DNA of 5,610 bases, from NCBI GenBank assembly GCA_947483645.1, contig CANKLS010000073.1, forward strand, positions 1-5,610. The letters are read 5' to 3'. A program made the position numbers and the translations under genes. The stretch comes from Bradymonadales bacterium. GTDB taxonomy: Bacteria; Myxococcota; Bradymonadia; REDH01. Shown in pieces: positions 1-5,485 of this stretch (positions within the stretch are counted from its first letter, which is position 1; each line of letters begins with the position of its first letter). Under the pieces are notes generated by a model. That model saw nothing but the letters and a program-made list of their open reading frames with translations. It was not told the DNA's origin and ran no database searches.

Positions 1-1725
1 GGCCGGTGCCTGTCCGTAGGCCGGTGCGGGCGTCCCGTATGCCGGGGCCTGTCCGTAGGACGGAGCGGGCGCGCCATAGGCAGGTGCCTGACCGTAGGAC
101 GGCGCGGGCGCCCCGTATGCCGGGGCCTGTCCGTAGGACGGGGCGGGCGCGCCATAGGCAGGTGCCTGACCGTAGGCCGGTGCGGGCGCGCCATAGGCAG
201 GAGCCTGACCGTAGGCCGGAGCGGGCGTCCCGTAGGCCGGTGCGGGCGCAGGCTTGGGCGCAGTGTAGGCAGGCGCCGGAGGAGGCGTGTAGGCAGGCGC
301 CGGAGGAGGCGTGTAGGCAGGTGCCGCCGGTGGCGGTGTGTAGGCAGGCGCAGCGGGCGCAGGCTTGGGCGCGGGAGGCGCGGTGTAGGCCGGAGCGGCA
401 GGAGCAGGCTTGGGCGCAGGCGCAGCCGGAGCCGGCGGAGCAACGACAGCTACCGGCGCGGGGGGCTCGTAGGTAGGGATGGCCATCATGGGCGCAGCAG
501 CCGGCTGCATGGGGGCAGCGGCGGGAGCCGCAACGACCGGCGCGATTGCCTCTGGCGGCAAGATCGGCGTGCCCTTCACCAGGTCGGTAGCAGGAAAGCG
601 CTGGAGCGCGGTCGCGACGCCCGCGGCGAGCGAATAGGCGCCCGACGAGACATTGCTGAGCTCCTTGTTGAACTTCTGCTTCGGCCCATTGGCAAACAGC
701 CCATCTTCGGCCCGATAGACGAAGGTGAGCGCCTCAAAGCCGTCGGCCCGCTTTACCACAACACCGACGACAACGAACTTGGCGCCCTGACGGGCCGTCA
801 GCTCCTTCATGTAGGGCAGCAGCCCGTCGCCAATTGCGCCGCCAGCCACCTCCGACCGGAGCGAGCGGAGGTAGCGCGGCTCCACGCCGCCGGCTCCTCC
901 ACCACCCGAGCGGCCGATATCGATCTTTGCCGTCGCAGTGCGGCCTCGCTGCACGTTGACAACCTGGCCGGAGAACTGTCCGCCCTCACCTGCAACCGTT
1001 ACCCAGTGGTCGCCTACAGGCAGATCCTCAAGCGTAACCGGGCCGTTCCCGCGCGGCTGACCGTCCACGCTGACCGCCAAACCGGCAGGCGTGGTCTGGA
1101 CCGTGAGCGAACCCTTTCCGTTACGGCTCATGCCGCTGCGGACCGAATCGAAGAACTGCTTGTAGGCTTGGCCCGACGATTCGATCGCCTCGCCGGCCGG
1201 ATTCAACGCGAGCGCCTTGAAGAGCGTCGAGCGCGCCATCTCTTGGTCGTTGGCCTTGAACTGCGCCTCGGCCAGTTTGAAGGTCGCGTCGACGATGGGC
1301 GTCGCATCGCCGAGCTCCGACGCGTTCTTCTTGAACTTGTCGAGCGCCGTCGTGAGCAGTTCGGCGGCGCCGTTGAAGTCGCCGACGGCAATCAGGCCGA
1401 TGCCCTTGCTGTAGTCCGAGGTCGCCTCGTCGATACCGGCGTTGCCCGAGCTTCCCGCCTTCGCTGACAGGAGGTCGCTGGTGAACTTCACGCGGACCGT
1501 CTGCAGATTCTGCTTGAGGCTCTCATTGATGCGCCGCGCCACGCTGTCGCTCGCGTCTCGGCCGAGCGGCGCAAGGTCCACGTAAAAGACATCGCTCGAG
1601 GCTTGCGCCTGCGCTGCTGACGGGGCGGCAACAATGCCCGCGCCCACGAGTCCGCCCATCAACAAGGCACGTGACAGCGCCAACGCTGCCGTCCGATGCA
1701 ATCCGCCTGACATGGTCCGCTTCAT
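1..1725 (-). CDS. Secreted TPR/PEGA-like protein with long Pro/Ala/Tyr/Gly-rich tail (partial, C-terminus beyond left edge)
   Basis: I read 575 codons without a stop from the ATG at 1725-1723 to the left edge, so the end is missing. An AGGAG at 1738-1734, eight bases upstream, supports this start; a second ATG lies four codons in. Residues 1-40 look like a Sec signal peptide: a basic start (MKRTM), a hydrophobic stretch about 20-34, and an Ala-X-Ala site (AQA, 38-40), so the protein is probably exported. Residues 96-180 are helical and TPR-like (GDFNGAAELL, KLAEAQFKAND). Residues 205-262 resemble a PEGA domain, a beta-rich envelope module, with GSLTVQTTPAG, a VDG turn and a LEDLPVGDHWV strand. 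A mixed region (276-385) follows, then from about 386 a Pro/Ala tail with PAYTPPP motifs, and from 497 a 13-residue tandem repeat. The function is unknown. An envelope or surface role is inferred from the export signal, PEGA fold and low-complexity tail. Confidence 0.85.
   Translation of the reverse strand, partial: MKRTMSGGLHRTAALALSRALLMGGLVGAGIVAAPSAAQAQASSDVFYVDLAPLGRDASDSVARRINESLKQNLQTVRVKFTSDLLSAKAGSSGNAGIDEATSDYSKGIGLIAVGDFNGAAELLTTALDKFKKNASELGDATPIVDATFKLAEAQFKANDQEMARSTLFKALALNPAGEAIESSGQAYKQFFDSVRSGMSRNGKGSLTVQTTPAGLAVSVDGQPRGNGPVTLEDLPVGDHWVTVAGEGGQFSGQVVNVQRGRTATAKIDIGRSGGGGAGGVEPRYLRSLRSEVAGGAIGDGLLPYMKELTARQGAKFVVVGVVVKRADGFEALTFVYRAEDGLFANGPKQKFNKELSNVSSGAYSLAAGVATALQRFPATDLVKGTPILPPEAIAPVVAAPAAAPMQPAAAPMMAIPTYEPPAPVAVVAPPAPAAPAPKPAPAAPAYTAPPAPKPAPAAPAYTPPPAAPAYTPPPAPAYTPPPAPAYTAPKPAPAPAYGTPAPAYGQAPAYGAPAPAYGQAPAYGAPAPSYGQAPAYGAPAPSYGQAPAYGAPAPSYGQAPAYGTPAPAYGQAPA
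4..237 (-). repeat. Six tandem 39-bp coding repeats (13-residue units)
   Basis: Six in-frame 39-bp units lie at 4-42, 43-81, 82-120, 121-159, 160-198 and 199-237 and probably continue past the left edge. On the minus strand each encodes a variant of AYG[AT]PAP[AS]YGQAP. Units 43-81 and 121-159 differ at one base, while neighbouring units differ more, which points to a 78-bp higher-order duplication. Looser Pro-rich repeats (AYTPPP motifs) fill 241-470. The unit is a multiple of three, so gain or loss of units would change tail length without a frameshift. Confidence 0.92.
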
Positions 1726-1759
1726 TCGAAAGGCTCCTGACATTGCATGCACCTGCAAA

Positions 1760-1782
1760 TTCCCACGTAAAACACGCAGGAA
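1760..1782 (-). promoter_or_regulatory. Hairpin in the leader of the secreted-protein gene
   Basis: Read as minus-strand RNA, this 23-base stretch folds on itself: ten pairs, three of them G-U, close a UUU loop (TTCCTGCGTG / TACGTGGGAA as DNA). The plus strand pairs less well, so the structure suits the minus transcript. It lies between the predicted promoter and the AGGAG ribosome site. A nearby 8-bp palindrome, TGCATGCA, is at 1744-1751. A role in mRNA stability or translation control is only a guess. Confidence 0.35.
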
Positions 1783-1805
1783 CTGGCTTCTCAAGTAGAA
1801 GAGGG

Positions 1806-1835
1806 AAGATACCACGCCAGATCAAAGACCGTCAA
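1806..1835 (-). promoter_or_regulatory. Sigma70-like promoter for the secreted-protein gene
   Basis: On the minus strand TTGACG (1835-1830, five of six bases of the -35 consensus) is followed after 18 bases by TATCTT (1811-1806, four of six of the -10). Transcription would begin near 1799 and give a leader of about 74 bases before the ATG at 1725. The location in the divergent intergenic gap and the good -35 support the call; the -10 is imperfect. Confidence 0.55.
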
Positions 1836-1883
1836 TGCGACACCTCGGAAATGCGCGCCTCTGCAACCGCCCGCCATTACGCT

Positions 1884-1905
1884 CGCTAGACGATTCGGCC
1901 TAGCG
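1884..1905. promoter_or_regulatory. Inverted repeat before the plus-strand TPR-like gene
   Basis: CGCTAG (1884-1889) and CTAGCG (1900-1905) are perfect 6-bp arms around a ten-base centre; the flanks CT and GAG extend the match with one unpaired base. It ends 24 bases before the preferred ATG at 1930 and could be a repressor site or a leader hairpin. I found no convincing plus-strand -35/-10 pair in this gap. Confidence 0.35.
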
Positions 1906-1916
1906 CGAGTATCGAT

Positions 1917-1922
1917 GGAAGG
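1917..1922 (+). promoter_or_regulatory. Ribosome binding site that favours the ATG at 1930
   Basis: GGAAGG lies seven bases before the ATG at 1930. It overlaps the first codons that would be read from the ATG at 1915, which has only a weak purine run upstream. The spacing therefore favours 1930 as the real start. Confidence 0.5.
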
Positions 1923-1929
1923 CTCTTCG

Positions 1930-3111
1930 ATGCCCCTGCTTTGCAAGGCCTGCGTGACTTCATCGCTCTCCAGACCCTCGCTCGACGAGATCGCCGTCGC
2001 GGTGCTCAGCGCGATTGCGCCGCTCGGCCACCCTGTGGCGGAGAGGTATGTGCGGTCGATGCGTGCCATCGCGGTCACCCAGGCTGGACCAGAAGCGAGC
2101 TTTGATAACGACAAGCAGGCTGATTGGGTCTACTTCGGGCTCGCTGCCATGTCGCCGCGCGAACGGGACCTCGCCTGTCTCCGCGATGCAACCGCCGCAA
2201 CGCCGCGGCTCACGCTTGCACGGCTCTCCGAAGAGCTCGCAACAAGCGGTCCGCTCCGTGGCTGGGCTGCCCTGATCGCCGCGGCTAGGCAGCAGCAGCT
2301 CGCCGCCTTCGCGGCCGCGTTGGAGCCCTTTCGCGGCAGCGGCTCGCCGCTCGAAGCGCTCTTTCCAGTCGTAGAAGCGTTCATGCGCAGCGTGGCCGCG
2401 GCGCAATCGCAGGTGGAGCCGAGCAGCCCGCTGATGGCAGTCTCAGCCATTGCGCCAAGGATCGAGCCGGCGTGGGCTCCGACCCCGGATCCTTCTCCCG
2501 TCGCCGCGAAGCCGGAGCCCGTCGCCGCACCGAATGCGCCGATCGCAGCCCACGCAGAGCCGCTGCCCGAACCTACACCGCGCCTCGCCGAGACTAGGCC
2601 GGCGCCGGCGCGAAGCCTTGCGGAGACGGTGGCAGATCTCGAGGCAACTGCTCGCAAGACCACAGACCGGCAGGCGCGGGCCGCGCTCTATCACCGCATC
2701 GGCCTGCTCCATGCCGAACAGCTCGGCGCGCCGCGCAGCGCCCTGGAGAGCCATCTGCTTGCCTTCATGCTCGACCCGCTCCCCTACGACCACTTTGTGG
2801 CTGTGGAGCAGGCCTGCCGAGCGATGGATCGCCACAAAGATCTTGTCCACATCTACCAGTCGGCAATCGAAGCACTGCAGGATGGCGCTGCCTATCCAGT
2901 CTCTGCGGCGGAGCTGCTCTGGCGCTGCCTGCAGACGCAACAGCACAACCTGCTCCGAGAAGCAGACGCTGCAGATACCGCGGGCCGACTCGTCCTAGAG
3001 CCGTCTGCCGACGCAGCAGTGCTTCGACGGCTGCTGGTCTGGATCCAGGAACAGCGCCCGACGGACGATGCGCTGATGGCGCTCGTCTCCTCGCGGCTGC
3101 CCTCGCCCTAA
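1930..3111 (+). CDS. Uncharacterised protein with Pro/Ala linker and TPR-like C-terminal half
   Basis: I do not recognise this 393-residue protein. The start at 1930 is chosen for its GGAAGG; an in-frame ATG at 1915 would add five residues. There is no signal peptide or membrane segment, so it is probably cytoplasmic. The N-terminal part (about 1-160) is helical, with a CKAC pair at residues 5-8 and no recognised motif. Residues 160-230 form a flexible Pro/Ala/Glu linker. From about 231 to 385 the sequence turns to paired amphipathic helices typical of degenerate TPR or solenoid repeats: a helix with AALYHRIGLLHAEQLG, then SALESHLLAFMLDP, which has the TPR-like spacing and ends in DP, and later DLVHIYQSAIEALQ. 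TPR proteins usually act as protein-protein scaffolds; the partner is unknown. It is transcribed divergently from the secreted-protein gene and converges on the small minus-strand gene, with a hairpin in the gap. Codon use matches its neighbours. Confidence 0.82.
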   Translation: MPLLCKACVTSSLSRPSLDEIAVAVLSAIAPLGHPVAERYVRSMRAIAVTQAGPEASFDNDKQADWVYFGLAAMSPRERDLACLRDATAATPRLTLARLSEELATSGPLRGWAALIAAARQQQLAAFAAALEPFRGSGSPLEALFPVVEAFMRSVAAAQSQVEPSSPLMAVSAIAPRIEPAWAPTPDPSPVAAKPEPVAAPNAPIAAHAEPLPEPTPRLAETRPAPARSLAETVADLEATARKTTDRQARAALYHRIGLLHAEQLGAPRSALESHLLAFMLDPLPYDHFVAVEQACRAMDRHKDLVHIYQSAIEALQDGAAYPVSAAELLWRCLQTQQHNLLREADAADTAGRLVLEPSADAAVLRRLLVWIQEQRPTDDALMALVSSRLPSP

Positions 3112-3113
3112 CG

Positions 3114-3140
3114 CCCACCAACCCACCAATGGGTGGTGGG
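3114..3140. terminator. GC-rich hairpin between convergent genes, possible bidirectional terminator
   Basis: CCCACCA (3114-3120) pairs with TGGTGGG (3134-3140), and CCC (3122-3124) with GGG (3131-3133), leaving A3121 as a single bulge and a six-base loop. The stem begins two bases after the stop of the plus gene and lies 12 bases beyond the stop of the minus gene, which is where a shared terminator would sit. There is no T-run on either side, so it is not a classical intrinsic terminator; it may instead protect mRNA 3' ends. Confidence 0.5.
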
Positions 3141-3151
3141 AGTGCCTGGAA

Positions 3152-3436
3152 CTACTGACCCTTGAGCTGCGACAGGCGGTCGAGGATGCGGGCGCTCGCC
3201 GACGCATCGACCTCCACCGACGGCTGGGCCTGCAGGTGAAGGAGTGCACGCGCCTCCATCTGCCGCACCATGTCGGCAAGGTCGGTGCTCGCAAAGGTGC
3301 GCATCTCGAGCTTGGTCTCGGGACCCTCGCTGAGACCCTTGCGCATCCGGACAACCATCTCCTCTTCGTGGGTGAGGGTGGTCGTCTCAATCTTCGTAGT
3401 CGTTGTGACTTGCTTGACGCTCTGCTTGTTCGTCAT
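3152..3436 (-). CDS. Small charged protein (94 aa) of unknown function with a sigma70 region 4.1-like motif
   Basis: The ATG at 3436-3434 has a strong ribosome site, GGAGG (3446-3442), five bases upstream; this decides the start, although the frame stays open far upstream into the region antisense to the next gene. Residues 1-20 are rich in Thr and Lys (TTTTKIETTT) and look disordered. Residues 21-37, LTHEEEMVVRMRKGLSE, resemble the LTxREExVLRMRxGL pattern of sigma70 region 4.1, but no helix-turn-helix (region 4.2) follows. The rest (about 51-70 and 78-93) is predicted helical, with Leu/Ile spacing that could support oligomer formation. No signal peptide, membrane segment or metal site is visible. 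It has its own promoter, with an A/T tract, in the divergent gap. I infer a small regulatory or nucleic-acid-associated protein at best; the function is not known. The codon pattern and strong ribosome site make it likely to be real. Confidence 0.75.
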   Translation of the reverse strand: MTNKQSVKQVTTTTKIETTTLTHEEEMVVRMRKGLSEGPETKLEMRTFASTDLADMVRQMEARALLHLQAQPSVEVDASASARILDRLSQLKGQ

Positions 3437-3479
3437 GATTTCCTCCAACGACGGCCGATGCTGGCCGCCAAACGATCGA

Positions 3480-3508
3480 AAGGTAAAGGCCACCCGACGG
3501 GTTGCCAA
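3480..3508 (-). promoter_or_regulatory. Promoter of the small charged protein, with possible UP element
   Basis: On the minus strand TTGGCA (3508-3503, five of six -35 bases) and TACCTT (3485-3480, three of six -10 bases) are 17 bases apart. Directly upstream of the -35, positions 3515-3507 read AAAAAATTT, an A/T tract rare in this GC-rich DNA and placed where RNA polymerase alpha subunits bind. Transcription would begin near 3473, giving a leader of about 37 bases. Confidence 0.45.
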
Positions 3509-3568
3509 ATTTTTTGAGGCCTGCAACGCAGTCCGCTCTCTTCGCTTCATCCAAAGGGGCCGAAACCC

Positions 3569-4933
3569 ATGCAAGAACTGATTGACCGCTACTGCCGCTT
3601 CGACCGCACCGGCGCCGATGGCGTCCGCTACCAGACCACCACCGCAGTTGCGCTCGTTGAAAACGGGCTGCTCCACAAGATTCCTGCGGCGATTGTTCCC
3701 TTTGTCCGGACCGGGCCGCTCGCCATCGTCTGCGATGCCATCACCCGCGCCATCGCAGCCGATGCCCTCGATGCCCTCCTGCAGCAGGCTGGCTTTGAGA
3801 CGGTGCTCTTCGAGCTCGCCCCTTCGCCGGGCGAGGAGCTCCCCAACTGTGACGATGCGACCATCGACCGGGTGGCCGCGCTCCTCGCTACTGCCGACTT
3901 CGGGTTCGCGATTGCTGTAGGCGCCGGCACCCTCAACGACCTCGTCAAGATGGCTGCCCACCGTCGCAGCATCCCCTACGCCTGCGTCGCGACCGCGCCG
4001 AGCATGAATGGCTTCACCTCCTCCATCGCCGCGATCCTCTCAGACGGGGTCAAGACGACGCAACCCTGCACGCCGCCCATCGCGGTCTTTGCAGACCCCG
4101 TCATCCTGGCCGCTGCGCCCTACCGGATGATCGCCTCCGGCATCGGCGACCTCTACTCCAAGCCGGTCAGCAATGCAGACTGGCGGCTCGCGCATCGCCT
4201 TCTCGACCAGCCTCACAGCAGCATCGTCATGGAGATCGTCGAGGCCGGCTCTGCCCTGCTCGATGGCGTTGCGGAACGGCTCCCGGCGCGCGACCTCGAC
4301 GCCGTGGCCAAGCTGGCCGGCGCACTCATGCTGTCGGGGCTCGCGATGCAGGCGGCCGGCAACAGCGGGCCGGCCTCCGGCGGCGAGCACCTCATCTCGC
4401 ACTATATCGACATGACCTCGGTCGCCTTCGGAGAGAGCCACGACTTCCATGGCTGCCAGGTCGCCGTGGGCACCATCGTCACCTCTCGCCTCTACGAATA
4501 CCTCGCGGCGCAGGACCCGGCCAGCTTCGACATCGAGGCCCGCGTCGCCGCGCTCCCCAGCTGGGAAGAAAAGTCTGCCGCGATCGATCGCGACTTCGGG
4601 CCCCTCGCCCCGGCCGTCCGGGAGCACGCGCGGAAGATCCATCCCACGCCCGAAGCGCTCCGCGCACGCCTCACGCGACTGCGCGACAACTGGGACTCCA
4701 TCATCGCCGATGTCTCCACGACGCTGCGGCCGTCGGCTGATCTGGAGGCCGAGCTCATCTCGGCGCAGTGCCCTACCCGCTTCCCCGAGATCGGTGTCGC
4801 GCGTGAGCGGGCCCGCAGAGCGGTGGTGCTGTCTCGCGACATCCGTGCCCGCTTCACCATCCTCCACCTCGCAGCAGACCTAGGCCTGCTCGAGCCCTTC
4901 GCCGACCTCGAGATGGCGCGGGCCTTCGGCTAG
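3569..4933 (+). CDS. egsA: sn-glycerol-1-phosphate dehydrogenase (AraM/EgsA family)
   Basis: This 454-residue protein belongs to the iron-alcohol-dehydrogenase superfamily, AraM/EgsA branch, which reduces dihydroxyacetone phosphate with NAD(P)H to sn-glycerol 1-phosphate in the cytoplasm. The nucleotide-binding signature GAGTLNDLVK begins at residue 118, and the family-typical ATAPSMNGFTSS is at 141-152. A PPIAVFADP stretch (169-177) and GIGDLYSKPVSNADW (191-205) follow. The expected divalent metal ligands are present as Asp194, His274 (in GGEH) and His294 (in DFHG), so the enzyme looks intact; known bacterial members use nickel or zinc. The C-terminal part (about 320-454) is helical. Length is normal to slightly long for bacterial members. 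AAGGGG at 3554-3559, nine bases before the ATG, supports the start. It stands alone on the plus strand, divergent from the small gene, and its stop overlaps that of tsaE. I saw no clear promoter of its own. What uses the product is not shown by the neighbours. Confidence 0.93.
   Translation: MQELIDRYCRFDRTGADGVRYQTTTAVALVENGLLHKIPAAIVPFVRTGPLAIVCDAITRAIAADALDALLQQAGFETVLFELAPSPGEELPNCDDATIDRVAALLATADFGFAIAVGAGTLNDLVKMAAHRRSIPYACVATAPSMNGFTSSIAAILSDGVKTTQPCTPPIAVFADPVILAAAPYRMIASGIGDLYSKPVSNADWRLAHRLLDQPHSSIVMEIVEAGSALLDGVAERLPARDLDAVAKLAGALMLSGLAMQAAGNSGPASGGEHLISHYIDMTSVAFGESHDFHGCQVAVGTIVTSRLYEYLAAQDPASFDIEARVAALPSWEEKSAAIDRDFGPLAPAVREHARKIHPTPEALRARLTRLRDNWDSIIADVSTTLRPSADLEAELISAQCPTRFPEIGVARERARRAVVLSRDIRARFTILHLAADLGLLEPFADLEMARAFG
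4930..4933. other. Shared CTAG forming both convergent stop codons
   Basis: The palindrome CTAG supplies TAG at 4931-4933 for the plus-strand dehydrogenase and TAG at 4932-4930 for minus-strand tsaE. The two genes therefore overlap tail to tail by four bases, leaving no room for a terminator between them. Confidence 0.9.
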
Positions 4934-5448
4934 CCGCCGAGCGCGCGGATGAGGTCGGCACCACGCGGGGTCTTGCCGACCACCCGCACCTTGCGACGCT
5001 GCTTCGAGACCACCTCGAGGTGGAGTTCCACATCGAGGAGTTCTGCCACCGCGCCGATCCGCTCGGGCCACTCCACCAGAGCGGCGCGGGCGGAGGTATC
5101 GAGCAGCGATAGCTGCGGCAGGCGGGCGTCGGAGAGCCGGTAGAGGTCGGCATGCAGCAGTGCACCGCGCAGGTAGTAGTGCTCGATGGCGTAGGTTGGG
5201 GAGGCTACCTCGTCGGGTCCATCGGAGGACCAACCCAGCTTGCAGAGCGCCGGAACGAGGCGGGCAGTGAGCGTTGTTTTTCCAGCGCCGACCTCGCCGA
5301 TCAGGCCGATCCAGAGCGTGTCGTGGCGTACGCTCGGAGGTGCCGTCACGGCATCGATGGCAGCGGCCAACCGCTCAGCAAACCGGCTCGTGGCAACGAG
5401 CGAGGCGAGCGATGCTTCGCAGACAGGTGCAGGCCCCGCGGGGTTCAC
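4930..5448 (-). CDS. tsaE: TsaE, ATPase of tRNA threonylcarbamoyladenosine (t6A) synthesis
   Basis: TsaE is the small P-loop ATPase that works with TsaB and TsaD in the bacterial complex making N6-threonylcarbamoyladenosine at position 37 of ANN-decoding tRNAs. With the start used here (172 residues) the Walker A motif GEVGAGKTT is at 51-59 (Lys57), the family SPTY motif at 83-86, HADLYRL at 99-105 and VEWPERI at 125-131, all in family order. The start is uncertain because no ATG is available. GTG at 5448 has AAGGG just upstream (spacing short, three bases) and gives a length near the family norm; GTG at 5475, ten bases after the upstream stop, or TTG at 5496, overlapping the upstream gene, are alternatives adding 9 or 16 residues. 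It follows the AgmX-like gene closely on the same strand, so co-transcription and perhaps translational coupling are likely. Its stop overlaps the stop of the convergent dehydrogenase gene. Confidence 0.93.
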   Translation of the reverse strand: MNPAGPAPVCEASLASLVATSRFAERLAAAIDAVTAPPSVRHDTLWIGLIGEVGAGKTTLTARLVPALCKLGWSSDGPDEVASPTYAIEHYYLRGALLHADLYRLSDARLPQLSLLDTSARAALVEWPERIGAVAELLDVELHLEVVSKQRRKVRVVGKTPRGADLIRALGG

Positions 5449-5485
5449 GCGCCCTTCGCTCGCCTGTCGGCACACCGTCCGTGGC

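Noticed and set aside
4..237. CRISPR-like array of regularly spaced repeats
   Set aside because: The units are contiguous 39-bp repeats without unique spacers, are in frame and encode a low-complexity protein tail.
6..476. Plus-strand 156-residue Arg/Pro-rich open frame
   Set aside because: It is the complement of the repeat-coding tail of the minus-strand secreted protein; its own periodicity is forced by those repeats and it has no credible ribosome site.
1006..1467. Plus-strand 153-residue open frame
   Set aside because: It is the mirror of the PEGA/TPR part of the minus-strand secreted protein, with Arg-rich shadow composition.
2443..2998. Overlapping open frames on both strands within the TPR-like gene
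   Set aside because: They have Arg/Ser-rich shadow compositions and no ribosome sites, while the frame of the 1930-3111 gene shows coherent helices and codon bias.
3152..3436. Complete small sigma factor
   Set aside because: Only a region 4.1-like stretch is present; regions 2 and 4.2 needed for promoter recognition are absent.
3502..3545. Sigma70 promoter for the plus-strand dehydrogenase
   Set aside because: TTGCCA and TTGAGG could serve as -35 elements, but no acceptable -10 lies at the right distance, so no call is made.
3437..3961. Upstream extension of the small minus-strand gene to a 269-residue protein
   Set aside because: The extension runs antisense to the well-supported dehydrogenase and through the promoter region; the GGAGG before the ATG at 3436 marks the true start.
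4040..4867. 275-residue minus-strand open frame
   Set aside because: It lies wholly antisense to the conserved dehydrogenase; GC-rich codon bias commonly leaves such frames open, and the translation shows no recognisable motif.
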